DNA from: a virus
Length of the DNA stretch: 64,000 bases
Direction: 5' to 3' (one strand)
IMG/VR virus record: IMGVR_UViG_3300028559_000015
Coordinates: 1 to 64,000 of that record
Shown here: positions 5,801-12,224 of the stretch, in pieces
Layout: each line of letters opens with the position of its first letter
Numbering within the stretch: the stretch's first letter is position 1
Notes under the pieces: model-generated
Databases searched by the model: none
What the model was told of the DNA's origin: nothing
What the model saw: only the letters and a program-made list of their open reading frames with translations
Translations under genes and position numbers: made by a program

Positions 5801-5889
5801 GTAGGAATGACCGAGTGGTCGAAGGTGGCAGTCTCCAAAACTGTTGTGGCGCAAGCCCCGCGTGGGTTCGAATCCTACTTCCTATGCCA
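5801..5889 (+). tRNA. Class II, Ser-type tRNA with CCA (Trp) anticodon
   Basis: GTAGGAA/TTCCTAT acceptor, D-arm ACCGAGTGGTCGAAGGT like the Ser tRNAs at 7764 and 8263, long variable arm (GGCG..GCC region), T-arm normal, discriminator G, encoded CCA. Anticodon loop CTCCAAA reads UGG. Bacterial SerRS recognises the long arm rather than the anticodon, so this could be charged with serine and read Trp codons; that is inference. Confidence 0.8.
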
Positions 5890-5890
5890 A

Positions 5891-6138
5891 TTAAACTCAC
5901 TGTTCACCGAGGGGCAGCGTCAGCCCATTGACGACTTGTGGATGTCCGATAAGTCTCGTGCAACTTACACGAGGAACTGTTGGAATACAGAAACAAAGAA
6001 TCTTTGGGTACTGTGGTTGCAGCCCGAGAAAAAGCCGAGACTTTGAGGTAGAGGGAGAAGTCCCCGAGCCAAAGAGTCAGAGCAATTATCCCGCTACAGT
6101 GGTGAGTGGGGCTGTCACGCGGTGAACAGTGAGTTTAA
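5891..6138 (+). ncRNA. 248-nt structured RNA closed by a 19-bp perfect helix
   Basis: 5891-5909 is perfectly complementary to 6120-6138. Inside are CGTCA/TGACG, CTCGTG/CACGAG and GGCAGC/GCTGTC helices. The short reading frames crossing it are not gene-like. It ends 8 nt before the -35 box at 6146, so it may also act as the terminator of the preceding unit. Confidence 0.55.
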
Positions 6139-6145
6139 AAACTTC

Positions 6146-6174
6146 TTGACATTACCACGATCATGTCGTATATT
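6146..6174 (+). promoter_or_regulatory. Strong promoter for tRNA block
   Basis: TTGACA (6146-6151), 17-bp spacer, TATATT (6169-6174). Confidence 0.75.
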
Positions 6175-6181
6175 GAGAACA

Positions 6182-6215
6182 TAGAGAGCAGCGAGCTTTC
6201 TACGTTCTTTGACAT
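6182..6215 (+). promoter_or_regulatory. boxB hairpin plus boxA leader element
   Basis: TAGAGAGC (6182-6189), loop AGCGA, GCTTTCTA (6195-6202), then GTTCTTTGACAT (6204-6215). It starts just after the -10 box at 6169, exactly as in an rRNA leader, and matches 2029-2062 in loop and boxA sequence. Confidence 0.65.
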
Positions 6216-6231
6216 TGTTAGAAATTCTAAT

Positions 6232-6317
6232 GCGAGTATGGCGAAATTGGTAGACGCCTCAGACTTAAAATCTGATATCTTAATGGTGTGCCGGTTCGAG
6301 TCCGGCTACTCGCACCA
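6232..6317 (+). tRNA. tRNA-Leu(TAA)
   Basis: Class II; TCAGA/TCTGA stem with loop CTTAAAA; encoded CCA. First tRNA after the promoter and boxB/boxA leader. Confidence 0.93.
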
Positions 6318-6323
6318 AACTTT

Positions 6324-6488
6324 AGACTTGTTACGCTATCACTGCGATCTTCGGTTCGAAACGATGACAGTAGATGTGGTGTAAGGTAGCACTCCGCCCG
6401 ACGATAGGCCGATACGAGGCCGACAATAGGGGGGCGGTTCGGGTTTCGAAGTCCCGAAGCTATATTGCAGTGATAGCGTAACAAGTTT
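6324..6488 (+). ncRNA. tRNA-like RNA with 20-bp end helix and rebuilt anticodon arm
   Basis: 6326-6345 pairs perfectly with 6467-6486. D-arm GTGTAAGGTAGCAC is normal. The next arm is CCGCCC/GGGCGG enclosing a second hairpin (GGCC GATACGA GGCC), and the T-arm is TTCGGG/CCCGAA with TTTCGAAGT. The segment GAAACGATGA...GGTA.CACTCCG is shared with the RNA at 676-959. It is not a standard tRNA and is flanked by tRNA-Leu(TAA) and tRNA-Glu. Confidence 0.6.
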
Positions 6489-6490
6489 AT

Positions 6491-6566
6491 GCACCCATCG
6501 TCTAGTGGTCTAGGATATCGCCCTTTCAAGGCGGGGACACGGGTTCAAATCCCGTTGGGTGTACCA
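6491..6566 (+). tRNA. tRNA-Glu(TTC)
   Basis: GCACCCA/TGGGTGT acceptor; TCGCC/GGCGG stem with loop CTTTCAA; encoded CCA. Confidence 0.93.
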
Positions 6567-6643
6567 AATAATACTCACGTTGGGTATACTGTATAAATAT
6601 ACACGGTCCAGAGATAAGGACCAAATCACAAAAGGAAAACAAA

Positions 6644-6826
6644 ATGAAGAAGATTATTGCAATTGCTAGCTTGGCTAGCGTACTTACACTTGGTGCTTGC
6701 TCTCAAGAAGCTGCTCCTGCGGTTGACGCAATCGACGCAGAAGTTGCTGAGGCTGCCGAAGGTGCAGATGAAGTAGCTGCCGAAGTTGCTCCTGCCGAAG
6801 GTGCTCCTGCCGCTGCCGCTCAGTAA
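6644..6826 (+). CDS. Small Ala/Glu-rich lipoprotein
   Basis: 60 aa. Lipoprotein signal with lipobox LGAC (Cys19), then a low-complexity Ala/Glu/Pro tail. It would be anchored in the host envelope. AGGAAAAC precedes the ATG, and TATAAATAT (6592-6600) upstream is late-promoter-like. A role in surface change or lysis is possible but not shown. Confidence 0.75.
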   Translation: MKKIIAIASLASVLTLGACSQEAAPAVDAIDAEVAEAAEGADEVAAEVAPAEGAPAAAAQ

Positions 6827-6860
6827 TAGAAGTAAGTAAACAACCATCGAGGACATCATC

Positions 6861-7064
6861 ATGGGACAAGTTATTCACGTAGATTTCTCTACAAGAAATC
6901 ATCATCAAAATGAACTTTCTGTATATCTGGATTATCTACGAACAAGTGGCTTAGACGAAGATGATGTCCTCGACATTCAAGATGCAATTCTTGACAAGGA
7001 CCGCTACTTCGAAGCAGACGAAATCATTCAAGAGTTTGCAAACAGCTGGTTCGAACAGTCTTGA
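6861..7064 (+). CDS. Hypothetical acidic protein
   Basis: 67 aa, acidic, no family recognised. It follows the small lipoprotein gene; GAGGAC lies upstream of the ATG. Next downstream is an HNH gene. Confidence 0.65.
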   Translation: MGQVIHVDFSTRNHHQNELSVYLDYLRTSGLDEDDVLDIQDAILDKDRYFEADEIIQEFANSWFEQS

Positions 7065-7118
7065 TAAGCAGATTTCAAATCTGACTTACAAATGATAAAT
7101 ACATTTGAGGAGTTAGAT

Positions 7119-7556
7119 ATGAAACAGAAACATAAAGACAAATTTACTGATGCCGAACTTATTGCTCAATATCAAATGATGCCGACTTTAAGCAAGTTGT
7201 CTCATTACTTTGATGTTCCGGATGTTACTATTTGGAGAAGAGCAAAGAAGTTAGGATTGGAATTTAAGATAGGCGGCGCAAACGCAAAGTTTCCACTGTC
7301 TGAAATCTTAGAAGGAAAACACCCTCAATATCAAAGTAACAAGCTAAAACATAGACTTGTCAATGAGGGCGTAAAAGAAGATAAATGTGAAGTGTGTGGA
7401 ATCACAGAATGGCAAGGTGTGCCTATTACAATGCAACTTGACCACATTGACGGTAACTCACACAATCATTTATATGACAACCTAAGATTAGTCTGTCCCA
7501 ACTGTCATGCACAAACAGACACTTGGTGCGGAAAGAATAAAAAAGTTAATGGGTGA
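7119..7556 (+). CDS. HNH homing endonuclease
   Basis: 145 aa from the ATG at 7119, which has GAGGAG 6 nt upstream; an earlier in-frame ATG at 7092 lacks this. The N-terminal half has a helix-turn-helix-like segment (LSKLSHYFDVPDVTIWRRAK). The C-terminal half is an HNH nuclease: CEVCG, LDHIDGNSHNH, CPNCHAQ, closely like the one at 1193. The final GGG TGA codons are also the first bases of tRNA-Tyr. GATAAATAC (7094-7102) upstream. Confidence 0.85.
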   Translation: MKQKHKDKFTDAELIAQYQMMPTLSKLSHYFDVPDVTIWRRAKKLGLEFKIGGANAKFPLSEILEGKHPQYQSNKLKHRLVNEGVKEDKCEVCGITEWQGVPITMQLDHIDGNSHNHLYDNLRLVCPNCHAQTDTWCGKNKKVNG

Positions 7557-7636
7557 TCGCCGAAGTTGGAGAGTCGGGACAGTCTGTAAAACTGTTGTGT
7601 AATGCTGAGTTGGTTCGAATCCATCATCACCCACCA
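7551..7636 (+). tRNA. tRNA-Tyr(GTA)
   Basis: GGGTGAT/ATCACCC acceptor, loop CTGTAAA, long variable arm as usual for bacterial Tyr, encoded CCA. Overlaps the stop codon of the HNH gene. Confidence 0.9.
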
Positions 7637-7643
7637 ATATAAT

Positions 7644-7718
7644 GCGCCTGTAGCTCAGGGGAAGAGCACCGTGCTGATAACGCGGTGGTCGGAGGTTCAA
7701 ATCCTCCCGGGCGCACCA
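7644..7718 (+). tRNA. tRNA-Ile(GAT)
   Basis: GCGCCTG/CGGGCGC acceptor; CCGTG/CGCGG stem with loop CTGATAA; encoded CCA. Confidence 0.92.
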
Positions 7719-7763
7719 ATTATAAAAAGTATACGTCAATCATAACTACATAAATATTAATAC

Positions 7764-7853
7764 GGAAGCGTGTCCGAGTGGTTTAAGGATCTTGTCTTGA
7801 AAACAAGCGAGGGTGAAAGTCCTCCGTGAGTTCGAATCTCACCGCTTCCGCCA
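7764..7853 (+). tRNA. tRNA-Ser(TGA)
   Basis: Class II; CTTGT/ACAAG stem with loop CTTGAAA; discriminator G; encoded CCA. Confidence 0.93.
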
Positions 7854-7873
7854 TCATTCATTAGGAGAAAGAT

Positions 7874-8257
7874 GTGTCATACCTATTATTCTTAGACGAT
7901 GAGCGACATCCTGATGATGTTACGTGGGAAAAGTTCCCCAGAGATTTGGTTACGTTCATCTTAAAAGATTTTGATACGTTCGTGAAGCAAGTCATAACCT
8001 CAGGAATGCCTGCGTTCGTGTGCTTCGATCATGATCTATGTGATCAACACTATGAGGCTATGATAGCAGAAGCGCAAGGTCTTCCGGCAGACTATGGTCC
8101 TAAGAAGACGGGCTATGACGCTGCTAAATGGCTAGTAGATTTCTGTGAAGATAACAAGCGTAAGTTTCCCCGTTATGTGGTTCATTCTATGAATCCGGAA
8201 GGGAAAGAACGAATCATCGCATACATCGAGGATGCTAAGAATCGGCTAGATATCTAG
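7874..8257 (+). CDS. Receiver-like protein, cyclic-phosphate-processing type
   Basis: 127 aa from GTG. It opens with YLLFLDDERHP, the signature of the small stand-alone receiver-like proteins proposed to act in RNA end (cyclic phosphate) processing, and has FDHDL at about residue 52. AGGAGA lies 6 nt before the GTG. An RNA-repair role would fit a tRNA-rich locus, because anticodon nucleases leave cyclic phosphate ends. The family call comes from motifs only. Confidence 0.65.
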   Translation: MSYLLFLDDERHPDDVTWEKFPRDLVTFILKDFDTFVKQVITSGMPAFVCFDHDLCDQHYEAMIAEAQGLPADYGPKKTGYDAAKWLVDFCEDNKRKFPRYVVHSMNPEGKERIIAYIEDAKNRLDI

Positions 8258-8262
8258 AATAC

Positions 8263-8352
8263 GGAGAGTTGGCTGAGCGGTCGAAAGCGGCACCCTGCTA
8301 AGGTGTTGTACGGGCAACTGTACCGAGGGTTCGAATCCCTCACTCTCCGCCA
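8263..8352 (+). tRNA. tRNA-Ser(GCT)
   Basis: Class II; GCACC/GGTGT stem with loop CTGCTAA; discriminator G; encoded CCA. Confidence 0.93.
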
Positions 8353-8371
8353 AGATTTTAAAAATAACAGT

Positions 8372-8400
8372 TGACATTGGTTATCCGTTTTGCTATATTG
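8372..8400 (+). promoter_or_regulatory. Promoter of the repeated TATATTGAAT family
   Basis: TTGACA, 17-bp spacer ending TTTTGC, TATATT, then GAATTATAAGCTGAG. Nearly the same sequence recurs at 20021, 22141, 49369 and 62688. Confidence 0.75.
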
Positions 8401-8433
8401 AATTATAAGCTGAGAAAACGGAGTTACAAAGAC

Positions 8434-8553
8434 ATGAATAAGCATCGTTTGGTCACTGTCAACGGCGTGATTTATCGCGGGTTTGATATTGATGGTAAAC
8501 TTTATGTTGTTATGATTCCTCTCGGCAATCATGGTGATTGCATCAGGGCTTGA
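8434..8553 (+). CDS. Small hypothetical protein
   Basis: 39 aa, ATG with CGGAG upstream, directly behind a strong promoter. No family recognised. It ends just before tRNA-Cys. Confidence 0.6.
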   Translation: MNKHRLVTVNGVIYRGFDIDGKLYVVMIPLGNHGDCIRA

Positions 8554-8578
8554 CAACGTTCTGTAAAATATGTATAAC

Positions 8579-8660
8579 GCACCGGTGGCAGATTGGGAAT
8601 GCGGTGGACTGCAAATCCGCTACGCAAGTGAAGTAGGTTCGATTCCTACCCGGTGCTCCA
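8579..8660 (+). tRNA. tRNA-Cys(GCA)
   Basis: GCACCGG/CCGGTGC acceptor; GTGGA/TCCGC stem with loop CTGCAAA; discriminator T; encoded CCA. Confidence 0.9.
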
Positions 8661-8774
8661 AATACTAAACATATCGGTACCGATTGAAGTCAAATATTGA
8701 GGACATAGGGCGAATCGGCTAAGAGAATGCATGTGTGACTGCCACTATACGTTTGGTAAAGACAAAGAGATTAA

Positions 8775-8850
8775 AGGCGAATAGTTCAATTGGTAGAACC
8801 TTCTGCTCATAACAGAATAGTTGTCGGTTCAAGTCCGGCTTCGCCTACCA
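8775..8850 (+). tRNA. tRNA-Met(CAT), elongator or Ile2
   Basis: AGGCGAA/TTCGCCT acceptor; TTCTG/CAGAA stem with loop CTCATAA; encoded CCA. A lysidine-modified Ile tRNA cannot be excluded. Confidence 0.85.
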
Positions 8851-8871
8851 AATACTAGAAAGGAGAAGGCA

Positions 8872-9234
8872 ATGGAATGGCCAAAAGTTGATGAAATGCT
8901 CGGTCAGACCTTCTCTAAGGTTTGGTCTGATGACGAGACAGTGACGTTTGAAAATGATGAGGTGCGTTATACGCTCTATCACGCTCAGGATTGTTGCGAA
9001 AGTGTTTACGTCGAAGATATATGCGGTGACTTGGAAGACTTGGAGGGCTGGCCTATGCTAGTCTCCAGAGAAGATACGAACGTTGAAGGTCCGGTCATGG
9101 ATGACGAAAGTTATACGTGGACGTTCTACAACTTCGCAACCTTCAAGGGATTTGTGACTGTTCGATTCTACGGATCCTCGAACGGGTACTATTCAGAAGA
9201 CGTATCTTTCAAGAAAGAGCTACTTGCTAATTGA
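8872..9234 (+). CDS. Conserved phage protein, function unknown
   Basis: 120 aa; AGGAGA precedes the ATG at 8872. Acidic, with YHAQDCCESVYVEDICGDLEDL near residue 33, a pattern I associate with a widespread small phage family of unknown function. It lies between two tRNA genes. Confidence 0.75.
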   Translation: MEWPKVDEMLGQTFSKVWSDDETVTFENDEVRYTLYHAQDCCESVYVEDICGDLEDLEGWPMLVSREDTNVEGPVMDDESYTWTFYNFATFKGFVTVRFYGSSNGYYSEDVSFKKELLAN

Positions 9235-9260
9235 CAGATTCGAATAACGAAAGAATTTAA

Positions 9261-9434
9261 GTGAAAGTCTATATCCTTATCAACCGCGAGATATATGGTT
9301 TATCCAGAATTATTGCTGTGTATGACAATCTTGATGAAGCTGAAAAGCATCGTAAGAACCTAAATGATAACGAAGACTTTTTCGACGATAACAACTACTC
9401 TATCGAAACACATAGTGTAGATACAAAGTTTTAG
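9261..9434 (+). CDS. Small hypothetical protein
   Basis: 57 aa from GTG; weak ribosome-binding site. The stop codon shares its last base with the start of tRNA-Lys(CTT). Beta-alpha-type sequence with acidic C-terminus; no family recognised. Confidence 0.5.
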   Translation: MKVYILINREIYGLSRIIAVYDNLDEAEKHRKNLNDNEDFFDDNNYSIETHSVDTKF

Positions 9435-9519
9435 GGCGTATTGGACAATTGGTTGGTCCAGCAGACTCTTAATCTGCCGCAGAAATGCCTTGTGAGTTCG
9501 AACCTCACTACGCCCTCCA
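9434..9519 (+). tRNA. tRNA-Lys(CTT)
   Basis: GGGCGTA/TACGCCC acceptor; GCAGA/TCTGC stem with loop CTCTTAA; somewhat long variable region; discriminator T; encoded CCA. Confidence 0.87.
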
Positions 9520-9526
9520 ATACAAT

Positions 9527-9540
9527 CCCGGGCGCCCGGG
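9527..9540. repeat. 14-bp perfect GC palindrome
   Basis: CCCGGGCGCCCGGG, directly after tRNA-Lys. Could be a processing hairpin or a protein site; no T-tract follows. Confidence 0.6.
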
Positions 9541-9607
9541 TTGATGCATTTAGGTGCGGTGCGTTGTAAAATAGGCAGGTAACTGCCGAGTGTCACGAAT
9601 TTTTGAG

Positions 9608-9684
9608 TTGCCGATGAAGCTAGGTCGCTCCTAGACATATGGAAGTAATTACTCTTAGTAGATGTGATGTCTACCCATCGGCAA
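9608..9684 (+). ncRNA. 77-nt tRNA-sized cloverleaf RNA
   Basis: TTGCCGATG (9608-9616) pairs perfectly with CATCGGCAA (9676-9684). Arms: CTAGG/CCTAG, a middle AGTAATTACT palindrome, and GTAGA/TCTAC with a 7-nt loop TGTGATG in T-arm position. No anticodon-like loop. A GGCAG/CTGCC hairpin lies just upstream (about 9574-9587). Confidence 0.5.
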
Positions 9685-9708
9685 ACGAAGCAATATAAGG
9701 AGGATATC

Positions 9709-9870
9709 ATGCCAGCAATGACATTAGCGAAGTCGGGCAAGCGTTATACTCATGAAGAATGGGTTAAGTTAGACGCCGAAGAACGCATACAGCTTCTTAG
9801 TATGTATGGCCCGGGTTATACAGACGAAGCGTGGAAAAAGCATTACGGTAATAGAAAGAAAAATAAATGA
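9709..9870 (+). CDS. Small hypothetical protein upstream of pth2
   Basis: 53 aa; AAGGAGGATATC precedes this ATG, so it is preferred over the upstream in-frame ATG at 9664. Basic C-terminus. Overlaps the next gene by ATGA, indicating translational coupling to the peptidyl-tRNA hydrolase. Confidence 0.7.
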   Translation: MPAMTLAKSGKRYTHEEWVKLDAEERIQLLSMYGPGYTDEAWKKHYGNRKKNK

Positions 9871-10280
9871 AACATAAGATGTACTGTATCTTTGCTAAAG
9901 AGAGCGTTCAGAAGATGAACGGTATCCGTGGCAAAATGTGTACGCAGGCAGGACATGCTTATCTACACGCATTTTGGGATGCAACTATCCCTAATGCGAA
10001 TCATACTACGATTGCTGAACCTGATATTCTTGTTAAGAAGCAGGAACAGGCACTAGCGTATGCTCACGGTGATCATGCATATAAGATCACTCTTATCGTA
10101 GACACTGTTGATGAGTTGAAAGCATTGCAAGAAGCATACAAGAATGTCTGCGGTACTGCACTAGTGACTGATGCAGGATTCACTGTTTTCAATGAACCGA
10201 CTACGACTTGTCTTGGCATCGGTCCGATACGAGAAGATAACATCGGTGAAGATTTGAAAGCACTAAAGACGTTTACTTAA
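9867..10280 (+). CDS. Peptidyl-tRNA hydrolase, type 2 (Pth2-like)
   Basis: 137 aa. Pth2 proteins release peptides from stalled peptidyl-tRNAs and recycle tRNA. The family signature is visible in order: GKMCTQAGHA near residue 23, KITLIVDTVDEL near residue 73, then DAGFTVFNEPTTTCLGIGP near residues 107-125. This is the archaeal/eukaryotic-type enzyme, not the usual bacterial Pth. It is coupled by ATGA overlap to the gene before and followed by tRNA-Met, so it sits inside the tRNA array it would serve. Confidence 0.88.
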   Translation: MKHKMYCIFAKESVQKMNGIRGKMCTQAGHAYLHAFWDATIPNANHTTIAEPDILVKKQEQALAYAHGDHAYKITLIVDTVDELKALQEAYKNVCGTALVTDAGFTVFNEPTTTCLGIGPIREDNIGEDLKALKTFT

Positions 10281-10281
10281 T

Positions 10282-10358
10282 GACGGGGTAGCTCAGTTGG
10301 TCAGAGCGCCAGACTCATATTCTGGATGTCGAAGGTTCAAGTCCTTCTTCCGTCACCA
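10282..10358 (+). tRNA. tRNA-Met(CAT), second copy
   Basis: GACGGGG/TTCCGTC acceptor; CCAGA/TCTGG stem with loop CTCATAT; encoded CCA. Either this or 8775 may be Ile2. Confidence 0.87.
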
Positions 10359-10366
10359 AACTTAAT

Positions 10367-10443
10367 GGCTCGTTAGTCGAGTTGGTCAAGACGCCAGCCT
10401 GTCACGCTGGAGATCACGGGTTCGAGTCCCGTACGAGTCGCCA
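10367..10443 (+). tRNA. tRNA-Asp(GTC)
   Basis: GGCTCGT/ACGAGTC acceptor; CCAGC/GCTGG stem with loop CTGTCAC; encoded CCA. Confidence 0.93.
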
Positions 10444-10514
10444 TTTTTAATACCCAAAACACTGTACAACAGTGATCGTTTATACTATAGTCAGTAAATA
10501 AGAAGGAAACACAC

Positions 10515-11078
10515 ATGAAGATCAATCTACGCAAGGCCAACGCTATTCAAGTAGCGATCAACGAAACTGTCAAGGGCCTTGAATTCAATGCTACGGCTAG
10601 CATTAACGAGTTCCAAGACGCTGACAAAGAGATTCTTGCTGCGTCCAGCAAGTTCAGCGGCAACCTCGCTCGCCGTCTCGCTTTGCTTGATGCCCTTTAC
10701 GAGATTCGTAAGGCGGTCGCGTCGGCAAACGATAGCGCAGGCATCGATGGTCGTCTCGCTGACGTTGCCCGACTTGAAAAGGACCTTCAGTTCTACAGCA
10801 CGTATGCAAAGGCTTCGGTCATTACCGATTCCGCTGTCATCAACGGCAAGCTAGAGAAGATTCGTAACCGCAAGGAAGATGCTTATTCTTACCGAGGCGA
10901 GACGGTCGACACTTCTATCTTTAACGAAAAGGTACTTGAAAGTTTCAAGGGTATCGTTGCTTCTACTAAGAAGCAGAAGCAGAAGCTGCAGGACGAACTC
11001 CTTGAGTTGAACGTCCGCACTGAAATTGAGTTTTCAGCGGCAACTGTTACTACGCTCACCAACGAGAAAATCCTTTAA
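10515..11078 (+). CDS. Conserved phage protein, helical
   Basis: 187 aa, AAGGAAAC before the ATG. Mostly helical, Lys/Glu-rich, with likely coiled-coil segments (about 80-110 and 145-170). TATACTAT upstream may be its -10 box. GC content is higher than in the surrounding tRNA spacers. No function recognised. Confidence 0.75.
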   Translation: MKINLRKANAIQVAINETVKGLEFNATASINEFQDADKEILAASSKFSGNLARRLALLDALYEIRKAVASANDSAGIDGRLADVARLEKDLQFYSTYAKASVITDSAVINGKLEKIRNRKEDAYSYRGETVDTSIFNEKVLESFKGIVASTKKQKQKLQDELLELNVRTEIEFSAATVTTLTNEKIL

Positions 11079-11087
11079 GGGGGTATG

Positions 11088-11501
11088 ATGAAAGTCGGTC
11101 TTAGTTACAGTCGTTGTGTTAAGGATATTGTTGACGGCAAGGTCAACATCGATGATGTTTTGGTGGTAATCGCCCGAACCGACTTTGACCCTACTAACGA
11201 TAAGCAGTGGGGAGGAATTTGGGATGGCTACACCGGAGGCGGCCTGTTTAGTCATGCTGAATGGCATGGCTACCCTGACGAGCAGAAGTTCCGTGAGGTA
11301 ACTTTAGAACTCTATAACAGAGGGAAGCTGCATCAGCCACGCAAGTTTGGAGTAATGCCCAAACGTCGTCCAGAGATTTGGTTGGAAGTAGTTCTTCTTG
11401 ACTCTGAACTAGAGCGTAACCCTGCTGCTAAAAATGCATGGGAACAGTTTCAGATGATTGCTGGTCTAACCGACGTTAAGGTAGATCACAACTATCAATA
11501 A
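11088..11501 (+). CDS. Conserved phage protein
   Basis: 137 aa from ATG 11088 (GGGGG 4 nt upstream; an adjacent ATG at 11085 is possible). It opens MKVGLSYSRC and contains WGGIWDGYTGGGLFSHAEW. No function recognised. The stop codon lies within the 5' arm of the RNA helix starting at 11497. Confidence 0.7.
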   Translation: MKVGLSYSRCVKDIVDGKVNIDDVLVVIARTDFDPTNDKQWGGIWDGYTGGGLFSHAEWHGYPDEQKFREVTLELYNRGKLHQPRKFGVMPKRRPEIWLEVVLLDSELERNPAAKNAWEQFQMIAGLTDVKVDHNYQ

Positions 11502-11637
11502 GTTTGGTAGGTCGGCCCCCTAGTAGGGGTAAACTACCCGGAAGGAAAAGAGAGACGAGAGTAGGCATTTACGTTTCAGTAATGAAACATTGATCAGGCG
11601 CTTGAAACGCTCCATACTAGCATGAATCAAACTTATT
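11497..11637 (+). ncRNA. Structured RNA closed by 10-bp helix
   Basis: AATAAGTTTG (11497-11506) pairs with CAAACTTATT (11628-11637). Inner hairpins: CCCC/GGGG, GTTTCA/TGAAAC and a GGCG..CGCTCC helix. Further hairpins (TCTC/GAGA, GATAG/CTATC) follow at about 11695-11750. No gene seen in 11502-11897. Confidence 0.45.
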
Positions 11638-11798
11638 TTGTTGCACATTGTGGTTTGAGTATAAGTTAGTTTTTGCAGTTTGTTTTTTGTTGATTGCTTG
11701 ATAGGTTGTTCTCTTGAGAGACACCGATGCAGATTGCACAGTCTATCACTTACTTTTTTCCTTCTGTATTTTTTTTTAAATAATAGGCAAAATAGTTC

Positions 11799-11827
11799 TT
11801 GACATTGAGGTCAAGAGCAGCTATATT
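11799..11827 (+). promoter_or_regulatory. Promoter, first of a tandem pair
   Basis: TTGACA (11799-11804), 17 bp, TATATT (11822-11827). Confidence 0.75.
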
Positions 11828-11856
11828 AAGTAAATCAAGAAAAGCAAAAAAAGTTC

Positions 11857-11885
11857 TTGACATTTTATAAGGAACTATATATCTG
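11857..11885 (+). promoter_or_regulatory. Promoter, second of a tandem pair
   Basis: TTGACA (11857-11862) and a TATATC/TATCTG -10 region at 11878-11885. Confidence 0.6.
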
Positions 11886-11897
11886 TAGGAGGAAAGA

Positions 11898-12071
11898 ATG
11901 GTTGCAACACAAGAAACAGATAATGCTATTAAAAAATTCTACAGAGATTTGGGATACACGGACAGAATATCTGGAAAACAGCGAAAAATAAATCTAGACG
12001 GTCTTGTAGTTAAGTGGTATAATGAGGGGTTCGATGCTTCATATCCTTTCTGGGATGCTGAAGCATCTTAA
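11898..12071 (+). CDS. Small hypothetical protein
   Basis: 57 aa; GGAGGAAAGA directly upstream of ATG, behind two promoters. No family recognised. The 3' end encodes a GATGC/GCATC hairpin. It precedes a boxA-like site and the large RNA region, so its mRNA may lead into the RNA operon. Confidence 0.65.
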   Translation: MVATQETDNAIKKFYRDLGYTDRISGKQRKINLDGLVVKWYNEGFDASYPFWDAEAS

Positions 12072-12091
12072 GCAGCAAAATAAGTAGTATT

Positions 12092-12110
12092 AGTTCTTTG
12101 AAATTGTTGA
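12092..12110 (+). promoter_or_regulatory. boxA-like sequence
   Basis: A GTTCTTTGAAATTGTTGA segment resembles the boxA elements at 2051 and 6204. It lacks the conserved boxB hairpin and precedes the RNA at 12117. Confidence 0.4.
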
Positions 12111-12116
12111 TGACAT

Positions 12117-12220
12117 ACTCATTAGATGAATACTGTTGGCGTAATGGGGAAGTGGTATCCCTCCCGTAAAGCGGTGGTCCTGGCGTTGGTTCGAATCCAA
12201 CCAGTGTTCTTCTAATGAGT
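12117..12220 (+). ncRNA. tRNA-like RNA with 19-bp end helix
   Basis: 12117-12135 pairs with 12202-12220 (TTAGATGAATAC with the complementary GTGTTCTTCTAA). A perfect T-arm GTTGG TTCGAAT CCAAC lies at 12185-12201. The D/anticodon part (GTAATGGGGAAGTGGTATCCC...) gives no good 5-bp anticodon stem. Same family as 2091-2211 by its end helix. Confidence 0.55.
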
Positions 12221-12224
12221 ATAA

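Noticed and set aside
8550-8578. TTGACA-N17-TATAAC just before tRNA-Cys
   Set aside because: Transcription would start inside the tRNA, so it is probably a chance match within the preceding gene's end.
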